Source: Plantibacter flavus
GTDB lineage: Bacteria; Actinomycetota; Actinomycetes; Actinomycetales; Microbacteriaceae
DNA: 64,000 nucleotides
Assembly (NCBI RefSeq): GCF_900177615.1
Contig: NZ_FXAP01000007.1
Location: 1-64,000, forward strand
Reading direction: 5' to 3'
Shown: positions 25,326 through 33,857 of the stretch, one piece after another
Layout of the letters: each line of letters starts with the position of its first letter
Numbering within the stretch: position 1 is the stretch's first letter
Position numbers and translations under genes: made by a program
Notes under the pieces: model-generated
Told to the model about the DNA's origin: nothing
The model's input: only the letters and a program-made list of their open reading frames with translations
The model's database searches: none

Positions 25326-25717
25326 CCGCCACCAAATGACCCCAATTTCGCGCGATTTTGGGGTCATTTGGTGGCGGTGCGCTTGTCTTGCTGCGATGGG
25401 GTCATTTGGTGGCGCACGTCCCGCATGGCTGCGATTCCAGGCGCAGATGGGGTCATCTAGTGGCGCTCCAGCACTGTGGAACGACGGTGGTGGGGTCAAT
25501 CGGTGGCGCTCAGCGTCGACGTTTCGAACCGGATTGACCCAGTCCGAGGATTGGGGTCAATGCGTGGCGCCCATGAACCCCAGGATTCAGCGGTCACCGC
25601 CACGCATTGACCCCAGATTTCACCGGTCAAACGTGGGTGCAATCGATGGCGAATCGGGATCATCTTGTGGCGGTGGTGGGGTGATTTGGTGGCGCTACCG
25701 GGGTCTTTCGGTGGCGG
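25326..25717. repeat. Iteron-like repeats, right cluster (about 11 copies)
   Basis: Copies of the 18-bp repeat lie at 25359, 25398, 25449, 25492, 25553, 25656, 25678 and 25700 on the plus strand, with inverted copies at 25326-25343 and 25597-25614 and a weak one near 25635. The 25326/25359 pair forms a large hairpin. The last three are spaced exactly 22 bases apart, two helical turns, as is common for initiator-binding iterons. Confidence 0.8.
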
Positions 25718-26215
25718 GTGGGCATCAGGCGAACCCTTGCGATCCCAGTCGGGAGTAGGGCAGTGGGCATATCTCGCACGCGCACCCTGTATCTCTTTCC
25801 TGTAGTTCACCTGTTCAGATCAACATCTTCTTAACGCAACCACAGAGCAAATCGGCGTCGATTCGCACACCTAAGCTCAGGCGTTTCCCGGAGTGTGAGA
25901 GGTTCAGACTGGTGCAGGCAGCGACCAAGCTCGGCCCTTCCATCACGCTGGCAAGGTCCAGGAAGGCTCTCGTCGGCTGCGAGACCCGTTCCCCTGGCGC
26001 TTGCCGCCCCGGCTCCTCAAGCGGGCGCCTACGGGGCGCACAGGGCCGCCAAAGCGAAGAACCCCCGGTTACCACGCCGGGGGTTCTTCTGCTCTCCGTG
26101 AAGAGCTCCAAGTTCGCAAAGCCATGCAACCGAGGATGAGACGAGCGTATCGCGACCGCAGGTGGCTCTATGCTGATGTCCCCGCTTCAACCAGACGACG
26201 AGAGACCGCGAACAC
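25718..26215. other. 498-base interval without a supported gene
   Basis: No convincing reading frame with a ribosome site was found. The interval contains an AT-richer stretch near 25815-25850 and a strong hairpin at 26056-26089 (listed separately), followed by the leader of the 26216 gene. Confidence 0.5.
26056..26089. terminator. Strong hairpin, possible terminator
   Basis: Thirteen-base arms GAAGAACCCCCGG and CCGGGGGTTCTTC flank an eight-base loop. There is no gene directly upstream on either strand, so it may end a lost gene or insulate the repeat region from 26216 onward. Confidence 0.6.
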
Positions 26216-26731
26216 ATGGCGACCATCAACGCAACCGACATCGGCCGGCGAATCGGTTCGTTTCAGCCGCCAGAGGTCATCAACTTCCTACTCACGAACC
26301 AGGGTTACCTGACAGGCAAGCCCGGCAAGTATCACCTGACGCCGGAGGGGGAGCGGTTCGGCGAGTACATCGACTACGACAACGGATACGGGGGCTTCGC
26401 CCACCGGCAGCGCTACTACACCCGTTTCGACGAGAGCATCCTCGGCCACCTGGACACCTCGCCTGAGCAGATCGAACAGGCCCGTCAGGGCTACCAAGCA
26501 CACAAACTGGACCTGAAGATCGCCCGCGAGGCCGCTTACCGGATCGCCGAGGAGGAGTACCTCGCCTCCCTGGTCGCCGACGACGCCGACGGAGAGATCG
26601 ACTGGAAGCAGCTCGCGATCGTCGTCGGCGTCGCGGCCGCCACGATCACAGCCGGCGTTGCCACCTACAAGATCGTCAAGCACATCAAGAACAAGAAGGC
26701 TGCGGCCGCCGAGCAGACCGGAGCCGTCTGA
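26216..26731 (+). CDS. Hypothetical protein with KilA-C-like N-terminus and C-terminal membrane helix
   Basis: The 171-residue protein begins with DIGRRIGSFQPPEVINFLLTNQGY, then YHLTPEGERFGEY, which resembles the winged-helix fold of phage antirepressor C-terminal domains (LT..G.. pattern). The middle is helical and acidic; residues about 128-150 form a transmembrane helix (LAIVVGVAAATITAGVATY), followed by a Lys/Ala tail. A membrane-tethered DNA-binding-like protein is unusual. It stands alone upstream of the convergent dnaE2 gene. Confidence 0.65.
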   Translation: MATINATDIGRRIGSFQPPEVINFLLTNQGYLTGKPGKYHLTPEGERFGEYIDYDNGYGGFAHRQRYYTRFDESILGHLDTSPEQIEQARQGYQAHKLDLKIAREAAYRIAEEEYLASLVADDADGEIDWKQLAIVVGVAAATITAGVATYKIVKHIKNKKAAAAEQTGAV

Positions 26732-26767
26732 CCTTCGTTCCGGTCACGCAGAGCCTCGCCGCCTCTG

Positions 26768-29700
26768 TCACGCCGACTGCGCTGTCCGACGACGCAGCGG
26801 CGTGACCTCCGCCAGCGTCGCGCCGCGCTCCTCATGCTCGCGCTGGACGTGCAGCAGGTCCCACGCGGCATCGCCTGTCACTGACACGCCCCGCGCCCCT
26901 GAGCGCCGTGTCTTGCCGCGAACGAGCATGTACTGGGTCTGGAACACACCCGAGCCGATCTGCTCCTGGACGTCGTGGAAGAACACGACGTTCGACACGG
27001 GTCCGCTCCCGTCGTCGAGAGACACGAAGACGACACGCTTGCCACCGCGCATCGGGGGAGTGTTGGTCGCTCGACGGACGCCTGCGATGATGACGTCAGT
27101 GCCACCGGGGAGCCCGCCGAGATTCCGCGCCGGCGTCACGCCGAGCTCTCGAAACAGCGGGTAGAAGCGCTCCATTTGGTGGCGGTTGACTGCCAGACGC
27201 ATCTCCTGCAGCTCGAGGTCGGTCTGCGTCCGTCCGCGCAGCTCGAGCGAGGTCACCGACGACCGGTCGGGGAGGGGCAGGTCCAAGTCGAACGCCAGCT
27301 GCGTGTCGGGCACGTACTGGGCCTTCGCAGAGATCGACGAGAGGTGAGCGAGAAGCTCGTGTCGGCGCTTCGACTCGTAGTCGATGAAGGCGTCCAGGGC
27401 GCCGACGCGCGCCAGTGATTCCATGGTCGTACGCCGCGGCCGCACTCGATCCCTGAAGTCCTGCAGGGACGAGAACGGCTGGTGGCGGACGATGCGATCG
27501 CGCTCGTTGTGGCTCGATCCGTTCAGCTCGCCGAGTGCCATTCGTACGCCGAGCTGACCGTCAGGGTCCGCCTCGACGAGGTACTCATGGGTGGAGTGCT
27601 GCACGTCGATCGGCAGTACGCGAACGCCGAGATGGCGCGCCTCTGCGAGGATCAGGTCCTTCGGCCACATGCCGGGGTCATGCGTGAGGAGCCCCGCCAT
27701 GAACTCAGCCGGATAGTGCCGCTTCAACCACGCCGATTGGTACGTCGGAAGCGCGAACGCTGCCCCGTGGGCCTTGGCGAATCCGAAGGACCCGAAGCCG
27801 GCGAGGATCGTCCATGCCTTCGCGATGACGGCCGGCGGGAAGCCGCGCTCGGCGGCCTTCGCCGTGACGAACGCCCCGATGCCGTCGAGGCGCCCACGGT
27901 CCGCAAGCTGCCGGCGAAGCACATCGGCATGACCGAGGCCGCAGCCGGTGAGCTCGTCGATGATCCGCATCACCTGTTCGTGGAACACGACGACTCCGCG
28001 GGTCTCCCGCAGGATCGGCTTCAACCGCGGGTGCAGACAGTCCGGCATGACCTCCCCGTGCCGCGCCTGGAGGTACTGCAGCGGCATGTTGTTCTGCATC
28101 GGCCCTGGCCGGAACAGTGAGATCTCCACCGTCAGGTCGTTGAACACCTCGGGCTGCAGCTTGCCGACGAGCTCCATCTGGCCCGGGGACTCGAGCTGGA
28201 ACACGCCCAGCGTCCTGGTGGACCTGAGAAGCTCGTAGGTTGGTTCATCGTCCAGCGGCAGCGCGTCGATCTGCAGTTGCTCACCGCTGATGCGGTGGTG
28301 CTCGGTGACAGCGTGCGCCATGGACGACTGCATCCGCACGCCGAGGACGTCGAGCTTGATGAGGCCCATGTTGTCCATGTCATGCTTGTCAAATTGCGAC
28401 ATCTGCAAAGGCGCGAGGCCTGACATCTGTGTGGGGGTGCGGTCCAGCAGTGACAGGTCGGACAGGATGATCCCGCACGGATGCATGCTGACGTGTCGGG
28501 GGAGTCGGTCCAGCCGCTCGGTGACGTCGACGAGGAGGTCCAGCTCTCGCGACTCGCGCACGGCGTCGGCGAGGCCGGCGAGCTCAGGCTTCTCTCGCAG
28601 CGCCTCTCGGAACTCGCGGGCGTTGAAGCGCCACATCTGCTTCGCGATGACGTCGACGAGTTGCTCATCCATGCCCAGCGCCAGGCCGGCGTCTCGCACG
28701 GCACCCCGCGATCGGTACGCGTTGGTCATCGACATCAGCGTCGCTCGATCAGGCCCGAACTCCTTCACCAGACGGTGGTTCACGTCGTGGCGCCGAGAGG
28801 ACTCGACATCGAGATCGATGTCTGGCATGTTCGGTCGCTCGAGAGCCAGGAACCGCTCGAAGATCAGACCGTTACTGATCGGTTCCACGGAGGACGTGTG
28901 CAGCGCGTAGTTCAGCACTGAGCCGACGCCGGATCCGCGCGCCTGGATGCGGATCCCCATGCCCCTGATGATGTCCGCCGCCTTCGCCACCGTGAGGAAG
29001 TACGACGGCATGCCCAGCTGCTCCACGATGTGCATCTCGTGCACGAGTGCCTGGTGTGCTTCCTCGAGTGGGGGAGTGTCGGAGCGGCCGTATCGCTCCT
29101 CGACGCCGGCTCTTGCCCGCTCCCAGAGCGCCTGCATTGGATCGCCGGAGATCCCGATCACGGAGGCCTCGGGCATCCGCGGCCGCTTCCAGCCGATGTC
29201 ACCGGTGGGGTCCAAGGCGCAGCGCTGTGCTACTCGCTCGGTCTCTTCAAGCAGGCGAGTCACAGCGCCAGCGTCATGCGAGCCAGCGTCGACGACCATG
29301 GCCGCGATCTGGCGCATCTGCACCGCCGGCTTCAGCCATGCCTGCCCGTTCACCTGCAGCTGCTCCCCGAGCACGAGATCCCGCAGCGGGTTCAGATGAC
29401 GAACGGCGTCCGCCAGGTCAGCGGTCGCGGCTTCATCCGGGAGGCCGTACCGCACGGCATTCGTCAGCACCGCGGGGAGGCCACAGGACTCGGCGAGCCC
29501 GAGCATCCGGGTCGCCGGCGCCAGTGAACCAGGCCCCTCCTCGGTGAGATGACACACCACCTCCAGAACCAGGTGGCCGGCCGGAACCGCGCTCATCCAA
29601 CGCGCGAGGGCGTTGCGGGCGCCGGCGCCGTCGCGACGGGCGATCGCCTGTCCGACGTCGGAGTCCGGCCCCAGCAGCACGGTCAGCTGTGGGTCATCCT

Positions 29701-30064
29701 CCAGGAGCCGGGTGAGCTGGGTACGAGGGAGGGCAACCGTCTTCCCGTGGGCGTGTGCCGCGCTGACCGCCCGGCAGAGTTGTGCGAACCCACGGCCTTC
29801 GTTGCCGCCGTGAGCCAGCAACGCTGCGCGGCCGATGCTCCCGTGGTGCTCGTCGACGATCTGCAGATCCGTTCCGAGACCGGGGGAGAGGCCTGCTGCG
29901 ATGCACGCCCCGACATGCTTCGGTGCCCCGTACAGCCCGTCACGATCCGTCAAGGCGAGGAACCAGGCCCCGTCCTCGGCAGCCAGGCCGGCCAGAGCAG
30001 GGGAGGAGGTGACGCCGTAGTGCGCTGAGAGACTCGAGGCCACGCGGAGGTGGGGGAAGTTCAC
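26768..30064 (-). CDS. dnaE2: DnaE2-type error-prone DNA polymerase III alpha subunit
   Basis: The 1098-residue protein starts at GTG 30064, whose bases overlap the stop of the upstream DUF6504 gene (GTGA). A PHP domain opens the protein (NFPHLRVASSLSAHYG, FLALTDRDGLYG). The polymerase core follows, with the catalytic PDIDLDVESSRR motif in which Val replaces the Phe of replicative DnaE, as is usual in DnaE2-like enzymes. Fingers, HhH and OB regions (VIIAGVRRATNTPPMRGGKR) complete it. DnaE2 performs SOS-induced translesion synthesis, usually with ImuA' and ImuB; neither is present here. A LexA-type box precedes the operon. Confidence 0.92.
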   Translation of the reverse strand: MNFPHLRVASSLSAHYGVTSSPALAGLAAEDGAWFLALTDRDGLYGAPKHVGACIAAGLSPGLGTDLQIVDEHHGSIGRAALLAHGGNEGRGFAQLCRAVSAAHAHGKTVALPRTQLTRLLEDDPQLTVLLGPDSDVGQAIARRDGAGARNALARWMSAVPAGHLVLEVVCHLTEEGPGSLAPATRMLGLAESCGLPAVLTNAVRYGLPDEAATADLADAVRHLNPLRDLVLGEQLQVNGQAWLKPAVQMRQIAAMVVDAGSHDAGAVTRLLEETERVAQRCALDPTGDIGWKRPRMPEASVIGISGDPMQALWERARAGVEERYGRSDTPPLEEAHQALVHEMHIVEQLGMPSYFLTVAKAADIIRGMGIRIQARGSGVGSVLNYALHTSSVEPISNGLIFERFLALERPNMPDIDLDVESSRRHDVNHRLVKEFGPDRATLMSMTNAYRSRGAVRDAGLALGMDEQLVDVIAKQMWRFNAREFREALREKPELAGLADAVRESRELDLLVDVTERLDRLPRHVSMHPCGIILSDLSLLDRTPTQMSGLAPLQMSQFDKHDMDNMGLIKLDVLGVRMQSSMAHAVTEHHRISGEQLQIDALPLDDEPTYELLRSTRTLGVFQLESPGQMELVGKLQPEVFNDLTVEISLFRPGPMQNNMPLQYLQARHGEVMPDCLHPRLKPILRETRGVVVFHEQVMRIIDELTGCGLGHADVLRRQLADRGRLDGIGAFVTAKAAERGFPPAVIAKAWTILAGFGSFGFAKAHGAAFALPTYQSAWLKRHYPAEFMAGLLTHDPGMWPKDLILAEARHLGVRVLPIDVQHSTHEYLVEADPDGQLGVRMALGELNGSSHNERDRIVRHQPFSSLQDFRDRVRPRRTTMESLARVGALDAFIDYESKRRHELLAHLSSISAKAQYVPDTQLAFDLDLPLPDRSSVTSLELRGRTQTDLELQEMRLAVNRHQMERFYPLFRELGVTPARNLGGLPGGTDVIIAGVRRATNTPPMRGGKRVVFVSLDDGSGPVSNVVFFHDVQEQIGSGVFQTQYMLVRGKTRRSGARGVSVTGDAAWDLLHVQREHEERGATLAEVTPLRRRTAQSA

Positions 30065-30333
30065 GTCCAGGCGACCGCGAGCGTCCACCCGCCTTCGGCG
30101 TCGCGGCGCAGGTCGTAGCGTGTGGGTTCCTCCTCGTCGCGGATGGCATCCACGCGCCAGGTCTCCTGGTCGATGCGGGCAGGAGATGCCGCTCCCGTCC
30201 ACCAGGCGGTTCTGGTGAACAGCGCGATCGGCTGGCCGACGACCCGGTACTCGAATCTGTCCCAGACGAACGATTCGGGGGCTCCCGAGGGTGCCACGGC
30301 GACCGATACGGACGCATCCACCACCGTCGCCAT
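30061..30333 (-). CDS. DUF6504-family protein of the DnaE2 cassette
   Basis: The 90-residue product begins MATVVDASVSV with GGAGGGG just upstream of ATG 30333; an earlier in-frame ATG at 30348 abuts the LexA box. Motifs FVWDRFEYRVVGQPI and WWTGAASPA with WRVDA are typical of the small DUF6504 proteins found in actinobacterial imuB-dnaE2 regions. It overlaps dnaE2 by four bases and is co-transcribed. Its role in the mutasome is not established. Confidence 0.8.
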   Translation of the reverse strand: MATVVDASVSVAVAPSGAPESFVWDRFEYRVVGQPIALFTRTAWWTGAASPARIDQETWRVDAIRDEEEPTRYDLRRDAEGGWTLAVAWT

Positions 30334-30347
30334 CACCCCTCCAACCA

Positions 30348-30363
30348 TCGAACATATGTTCTA
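30348..30363. promoter_or_regulatory. LexA-type SOS box
   Basis: The sequence TCGAACATATGTTCTA matches the Gram-positive SOS-box consensus CGAACrnryGTTCG with one outer mismatch. It lies 15 bases before the DUF6504 start and also upstream of the divergent lipoprotein gene, so it should place dnaE2 under LexA control. Confidence 0.85.
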
Positions 30364-30433
30364 TCGATTCAGCGAGTGTACGCCACGTGCCAGGGGAGCG
30401 GTGGACGGATCTTGCTCGCGCTATCGTTGCCCC

Positions 30434-30847
30434 GTGGGGACGAGATCGAAGAGTGTGGCTATCGGGTTCGTCGTTGCCGCGTGCGTGGGCCTGACGGGGT
30501 GCAGCGCGGAAGAAGCGGAGCCGGTCAAGTTGGCGGACGCCTGCTCGGACTACCAGCAAGCTGCGGCGGACTTCCCAACCGGCCAGCCGAAAGCGTCAAG
30601 CGAGTATCTCCGTGATGTGGCGTCCGGGCTCAGCGGCATCGCCGCGGCTGCCGAGAAGAACGCTCCCGGTCTGAAGCTGACCGATCCCGTCGCCGGCGGC
30701 CAGTTCGAGCGCTTGGCCGAGGCGGCGAGAACCACGGCGGATGCAACCTCCGAGATCGCCGAAGGGAAGCGCGAGGCGACCGATGGTGACTACGACCTCA
30801 CGCAGTCGGTCAAGGGTCTAATGGCCTCGGTGAACGACGTCTGCTGA
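30434..30847 (+). CDS. Putative lipoprotein
   Basis: From GTG 30434 the product is 137 residues with a signal peptide and lipobox (VGLTGC). The mature part is helical and Ala-rich, beginning SAEEAEPVKLADACSDYQQ and ending ASVNDVC; the paired cysteines may form a disulphide. No ribosome site was seen, so the start is uncertain and translation may be leaderless. It shares an intergenic region and the SOS box with the DnaE2 cassette. Function unknown. Confidence 0.7.
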   Translation: MGTRSKSVAIGFVVAACVGLTGCSAEEAEPVKLADACSDYQQAAADFPTGQPKASSEYLRDVASGLSGIAAAAEKNAPGLKLTDPVAGGQFERLAEAARTTADATSEIAEGKREATDGDYDLTQSVKGLMASVNDVC

Positions 30848-30859
30848 GACACGCGTCCC

Positions 30860-31159
30860 TCAGGAGCTGCGGGTCACCAGGGTCTCCACGGTGCCGTCAT
30901 CCTTGAAGAGGATCGCCCTCGTCAGCAGGTCTCCATCGGGGCTCGCGCACGCGAACGTGCCTCCGTTGTAGGAGCCCTTCCAGTCGAAGGCGCCGGCAGG
31001 ATTCTTCACGGTGTCCGGGATCTCGGCGTTGCTCTGCATGGTCCCCGTGTGATCGGCGACAACCTGCATGCAATCGTCGAGGGCGGCCGGCATAGATGCT
31101 GCACATGCGGTGAGAAGGAGCACGCCGGTGGCGACGGTGGCGAATGAGCAGACGATCAC
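30860..31159 (-). CDS. Small putative lipoprotein
   Basis: The 99-residue product has a signal peptide with lipobox LLTAC at about residues 15-19 and a mature part with two cysteines (DDCMQVV and FACASPD). It probably starts at GTG 31159. It resembles small exported actinobacterial lipoproteins with a BLIP/PASTA-free beta fold; the family is not recognised. It is convergent with the lipoprotein gene at 30434. Confidence 0.65.
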   Translation of the reverse strand: MIVCSFATVATGVLLLTACAASMPAALDDCMQVVADHTGTMQSNAEIPDTVKNPAGAFDWKGSYNGGTFACASPDGDLLTRAILFKDDGTVETLVTRSS

Positions 31160-31195
31160 GATGGATTGTCGGGCGTCTGAGGAATGATACGACCC

Positions 31196-31411
31196 ATGCA
31201 GATGGATAGCGGCACGTTGGAGCCGTGGATACCCCTTCCTGAGAATCAGACGCGATGGGAACGGCTCGGGCTACTCCGGGACCTTGTCGAGGGCGCCGCG
31301 TGGGGATGGCCTATCGATGACAAGGCTGAGCTAGCTCGTCGTGAAGCACGGGTTCGTGGTGTGATCACAGCAATGAGCGAAATGGCCCCCGACGGTCACT
31401 TCTACGCGTAA
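31196..31411 (+). CDS. Small hypothetical protein
   Basis: From ATG 31196 the protein is 71 residues, with WIPLPENQTRWERLGLLRDLV, a WGWPIDDKAEL segment and an RREARVRGVITAMSEM helix. A GAGGA ribosome-like site precedes it. An alternative start at 31184 adds four residues. No family recognised; a single small gene between two minus-strand units. Confidence 0.5.
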   Translation: MQMDSGTLEPWIPLPENQTRWERLGLLRDLVEGAAWGWPIDDKAELARREARVRGVITAMSEMAPDGHFYA

Positions 31412-31521
31412 CGAGTATCCTCGGGTGCCCGATCGACCAACTCCGCAAGCGGCGGTTCCGAGCTGACATCCAGCGCCTCGTCACAGTTCCGCGTCGGCGC
31501 AGGGCCTGCGGCGTATGTGGA

Positions 31522-32880
31522 TCAAGCGCTGGCCTGCTGGAGTGGAAGGCGTTCCAGCGGCGTGCCCGGGAGGTCCGCCGGGGTACTGATGGCCTCGACG
31601 GCTGACCGGATCCACTCGTGGACGACCGGTTCGTTCGCCCCAGCAGAGGAGCTCTCTCCATCGAGGTGTACATGGACTTCAGCTGTGACGGTCTCCCTCG
31701 CCAGTTCGACAATGCGTGCAGAGAGAGCTTCTGCGTAGCTGGCGAACTCGCGATCACGTTGCTTGTCGAGTTCGTCCTGGACCGCGACGATGGCCTCGAG
31801 GTGAGCATCCCGTTCATCGCTGAGCCGTACGAAATCGTCTCCTGCGACGTCACTCTTCGCCACATACAGGACGTTGATGCCACCGGTGCCATCTTGGGCA
31901 CCCGCCTTGATGTTCTCGATCTGAGCCGGTGTCGCACCGCTGCGGGTTGCGAAGTTCTGCCAGGCATCCCAGGACCATGCCGGTGCCTCCGGAGAACGAG
32001 GAGTTGGATCGGCACCGACCTGCGTGTCGTAAACCCACACGTACTCCTCTGCGGGAATCTCCGGATTGGCGACCGCTGCTTCGTCCAGTCTGTGGCCGAT
32101 CTCGTCCGCGGCTGCGTCGTACTGCTGCCACGTGTCGCCATGTTCGGTGAGGATCTCATCGATGTTCAGGGTGATGTGAACGGGCGCCGTGCGGTGCCGC
32201 ATGAGCTCACCTTCATCTGTGCCGACGGTGGACTCCAGAAGCGAGCGAACGCCGGCGGCCTCCCAAGATCCAGGCCGGCCTCGTAGCGCAGTCTCGATAC
32301 CTCCGACGTTGGCGGCCGCGCCCGCCAACGCGAGCGTGACGAACTCGGCCCAGTCAGAAGGTTCGCTGTCGTCCGGATGCGGTTCCCACCGACCGGTGCT
32401 GCTGGGCTGCAGACGCGGTCGGCGTAGACGCGCCGCTTCTGTCAGGACGTCGATCGCATCCGTCAGTACTGCCTCGTAGGAGCGCTGCACCGCGGCAGGG
32501 ACGGCAGGAACGGTGTTGACGATCCCGTAGGCGATCGGGTTTTGTGACCCGTTCGCCAGCGGGTCTGGCTGACCAATGAGCGGGTGCAGCGGGTCGGGTT
32601 CCCCGTTGATCGCGATCCGGCCGCCGCTGACGAAGAACACCCCGTCGATCGTTCCGACCGCCACAACGACGCCGTTGGCGACCAGCAGAGCGAGCTCCGC
32701 AGCCGCGACATTCGGGAGGCTCGCCTTCCAAACACCGCGACCACGCTCCCACAGATCCACTGGGGCCAACCCCGGCAGGAAGCCGATCCGGGTTCGCCCC
32801 AGCGCATCGGGTGACGGCGCCGGTCGATCTTCACCGAGCTTGATGCGGACGACGGGAGTAGGAGCTGGTGTGGAGGTCAT
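31522..32880 (-). CDS. Hypothetical 452-residue cytoplasmic protein
   Basis: The product lacks transmembrane segments or a signal peptide. The first 60 residues are basic and Pro-rich; residues 60-105 are beta-rich (GVVVAVGTIDGVFFVSGG); the rest is helical with Asp/Glu-rich parts and a heptad-like region at about 355-400. I do not recognise a family. It is monocistronic and starts at ATG 32880; its upstream region has an AT-rich stretch (TTAAATCGTTAAAC at 32920-32933) but not the shared 20-bp element. Confidence 0.65.
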   Translation of the reverse strand: MTSTPAPTPVVRIKLGEDRPAPSPDALGRTRIGFLPGLAPVDLWERGRGVWKASLPNVAAAELALLVANGVVVAVGTIDGVFFVSGGRIAINGEPDPLHPLIGQPDPLANGSQNPIAYGIVNTVPAVPAAVQRSYEAVLTDAIDVLTEAARLRRPRLQPSSTGRWEPHPDDSEPSDWAEFVTLALAGAAANVGGIETALRGRPGSWEAAGVRSLLESTVGTDEGELMRHRTAPVHITLNIDEILTEHGDTWQQYDAAADEIGHRLDEAAVANPEIPAEEYVWVYDTQVGADPTPRSPEAPAWSWDAWQNFATRSGATPAQIENIKAGAQDGTGGINVLYVAKSDVAGDDFVRLSDERDAHLEAIVAVQDELDKQRDREFASYAEALSARIVELARETVTAEVHVHLDGESSSAGANEPVVHEWIRSAVEAISTPADLPGTPLERLPLQQASA

Positions 32881-33006
32881 GCCTGCACTCTACACGCCGA
32901 AGCGAGACTATTGGACTAGTTAAATCGTTAAACTGTCATAAGGTGCATTATCGGGTGTTTGACTCCTATGCATCTGTAGCCTTCGAGCAACTGGCGGCGT
33001 CCGGGT

Positions 33007-33522
33007 TCATGCGGACGGCAGCGACACGATGTACACGTGGACTGCGGCGTTCACCCGAGTGGGGAAAGCTGCCAGCCCGGCATGGATGGCCGACTCCGAC
33101 TGGGCATCTGTCAGGCCCCCGGTCCCTGCCCCGATGAGAGGCATGAGCAGGGTTCGGGCTCGGATCTGCTGCGCGCACAGGACCGCGTTGCGGGTGGATC
33201 TTGCGACACTCGTCGGCGTCGCTCTCCAGCGCCAATTCAGACCAGCTACATGGATGAGGTTCTCGACGTTCGTCCAGTCTCCGGCCGACGTGGCCGCCGC
33301 GCCTCCGAGTGGCATGATCCCGAGCTTGGCGAGCTCATCCCAGGGCCCCGCGCCGGTGAGCTTCTTCAGCTGGCCGCTGACGCCCCGTGCCAAGAGCAGT
33401 GGACGAGGAATGAAGTTGCGGTTCCAGGGATTCACCATGGCGTCGGCGGTCATGTCGAAGAGGTCGCCGGTGTGTCGCGAGACGGAAACGGTTGGTGGCG
33501 CAGATGTGCCCGTCGCTACCAC
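33007..33522 (-). CDS. Macro-domain protein
   Basis: The 171-residue protein is a stand-alone macro domain, a fold that binds or cleaves ADP-ribose derivatives. Landmarks are GDLFDMTADAMVNPWN (about residues 19-34), GVSGQLKKLTG (about 47-57) and the ribose/phosphate loop PLIGAGTGGL (about 128-137). The start is GTG 33522, which overlaps the stop of the upstream gene by a few bases, so it is the last gene of a four-gene operon led by a relaxosome-like RHH gene. It could remove ADP-ribose from nucleic acids or proteins; the substrate is unknown. Confidence 0.85.
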   Translation of the reverse strand: MVATGTSAPPTVSVSRHTGDLFDMTADAMVNPWNRNFIPRPLLLARGVSGQLKKLTGAGPWDELAKLGIMPLGGAAATSAGDWTNVENLIHVAGLNWRWRATPTSVARSTRNAVLCAQQIRARTLLMPLIGAGTGGLTDAQSESAIHAGLAAFPTRVNAAVHVYIVSLPSA

Positions 33523-33857
33523 GGGAGCAACTCCGAGAGCCCGAGCAGGTTCCAGCTCGACCAGGTCAGGCCGAGGTAGATCACCGTGCCTGGGACAAGG
33601 ACGACGGCCGCGATGCTCGCCACCAGAACGGCTCGCCGGGCGCTGTTGGGGTGTTGACCCGCATCTCCAGCGACCACTGTGGTGTCCACGGCCAACACCT
33701 CATCGAAGCTCTGTCGCGACGCCGGCGAGGGCGTTTCCCAACTCGGTAGCTTGACGATCGGGCCTGGGCCTCGTGCACCTGCGCTGTTGCGCCGCAGCTC
33801 GGAGAGACTCACCACCCCAAACGGCAGTGAGCGCGCGTCACTGACGGGTGTACTCAT
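33516..33857 (-). CDS. Small single-TM protein of the RHH-macro operon
   Basis: The 113-residue product has a soluble N-terminal part of about 75 residues and one transmembrane helix at about 77-97 (AVLVASIAAVVLVPGTVIYL). Its ATG overlaps the stop of the preceding gene (ATGA) and its end overlaps the macro-domain gene. No family recognised. The overlaps indicate translational coupling and a shared role with its neighbours. Confidence 0.7.
   Translation of the reverse strand: MSTPVSDARSLPFGVVSLSELRRNSAGARGPGPIVKLPSWETPSPASRQSFDEVLAVDTTVVAGDAGQHPNSARRAVLVASIAAVVLVPGTVIYLGLTWSSWNLLGLSELLPW

Noticed and set aside
21821-25717. CRISPR array
   Set aside because: The 18-bp repeats have irregular spacing, both orientations and genes between them, and there are no cas genes.
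25815-26129. Minus-strand frame of 104 codons near the repeat field
   Set aside because: It contains the strong hairpin at 26056-26089, lacks a ribosome site and has no plausible protein features.
26768-30559. DnaE2 starting far upstream at 30559
   Set aside because: The extension would read through the DUF6504 gene and the LexA box in another frame; GTG 30064 overlaps the DUF6504 stop as expected for coupling.
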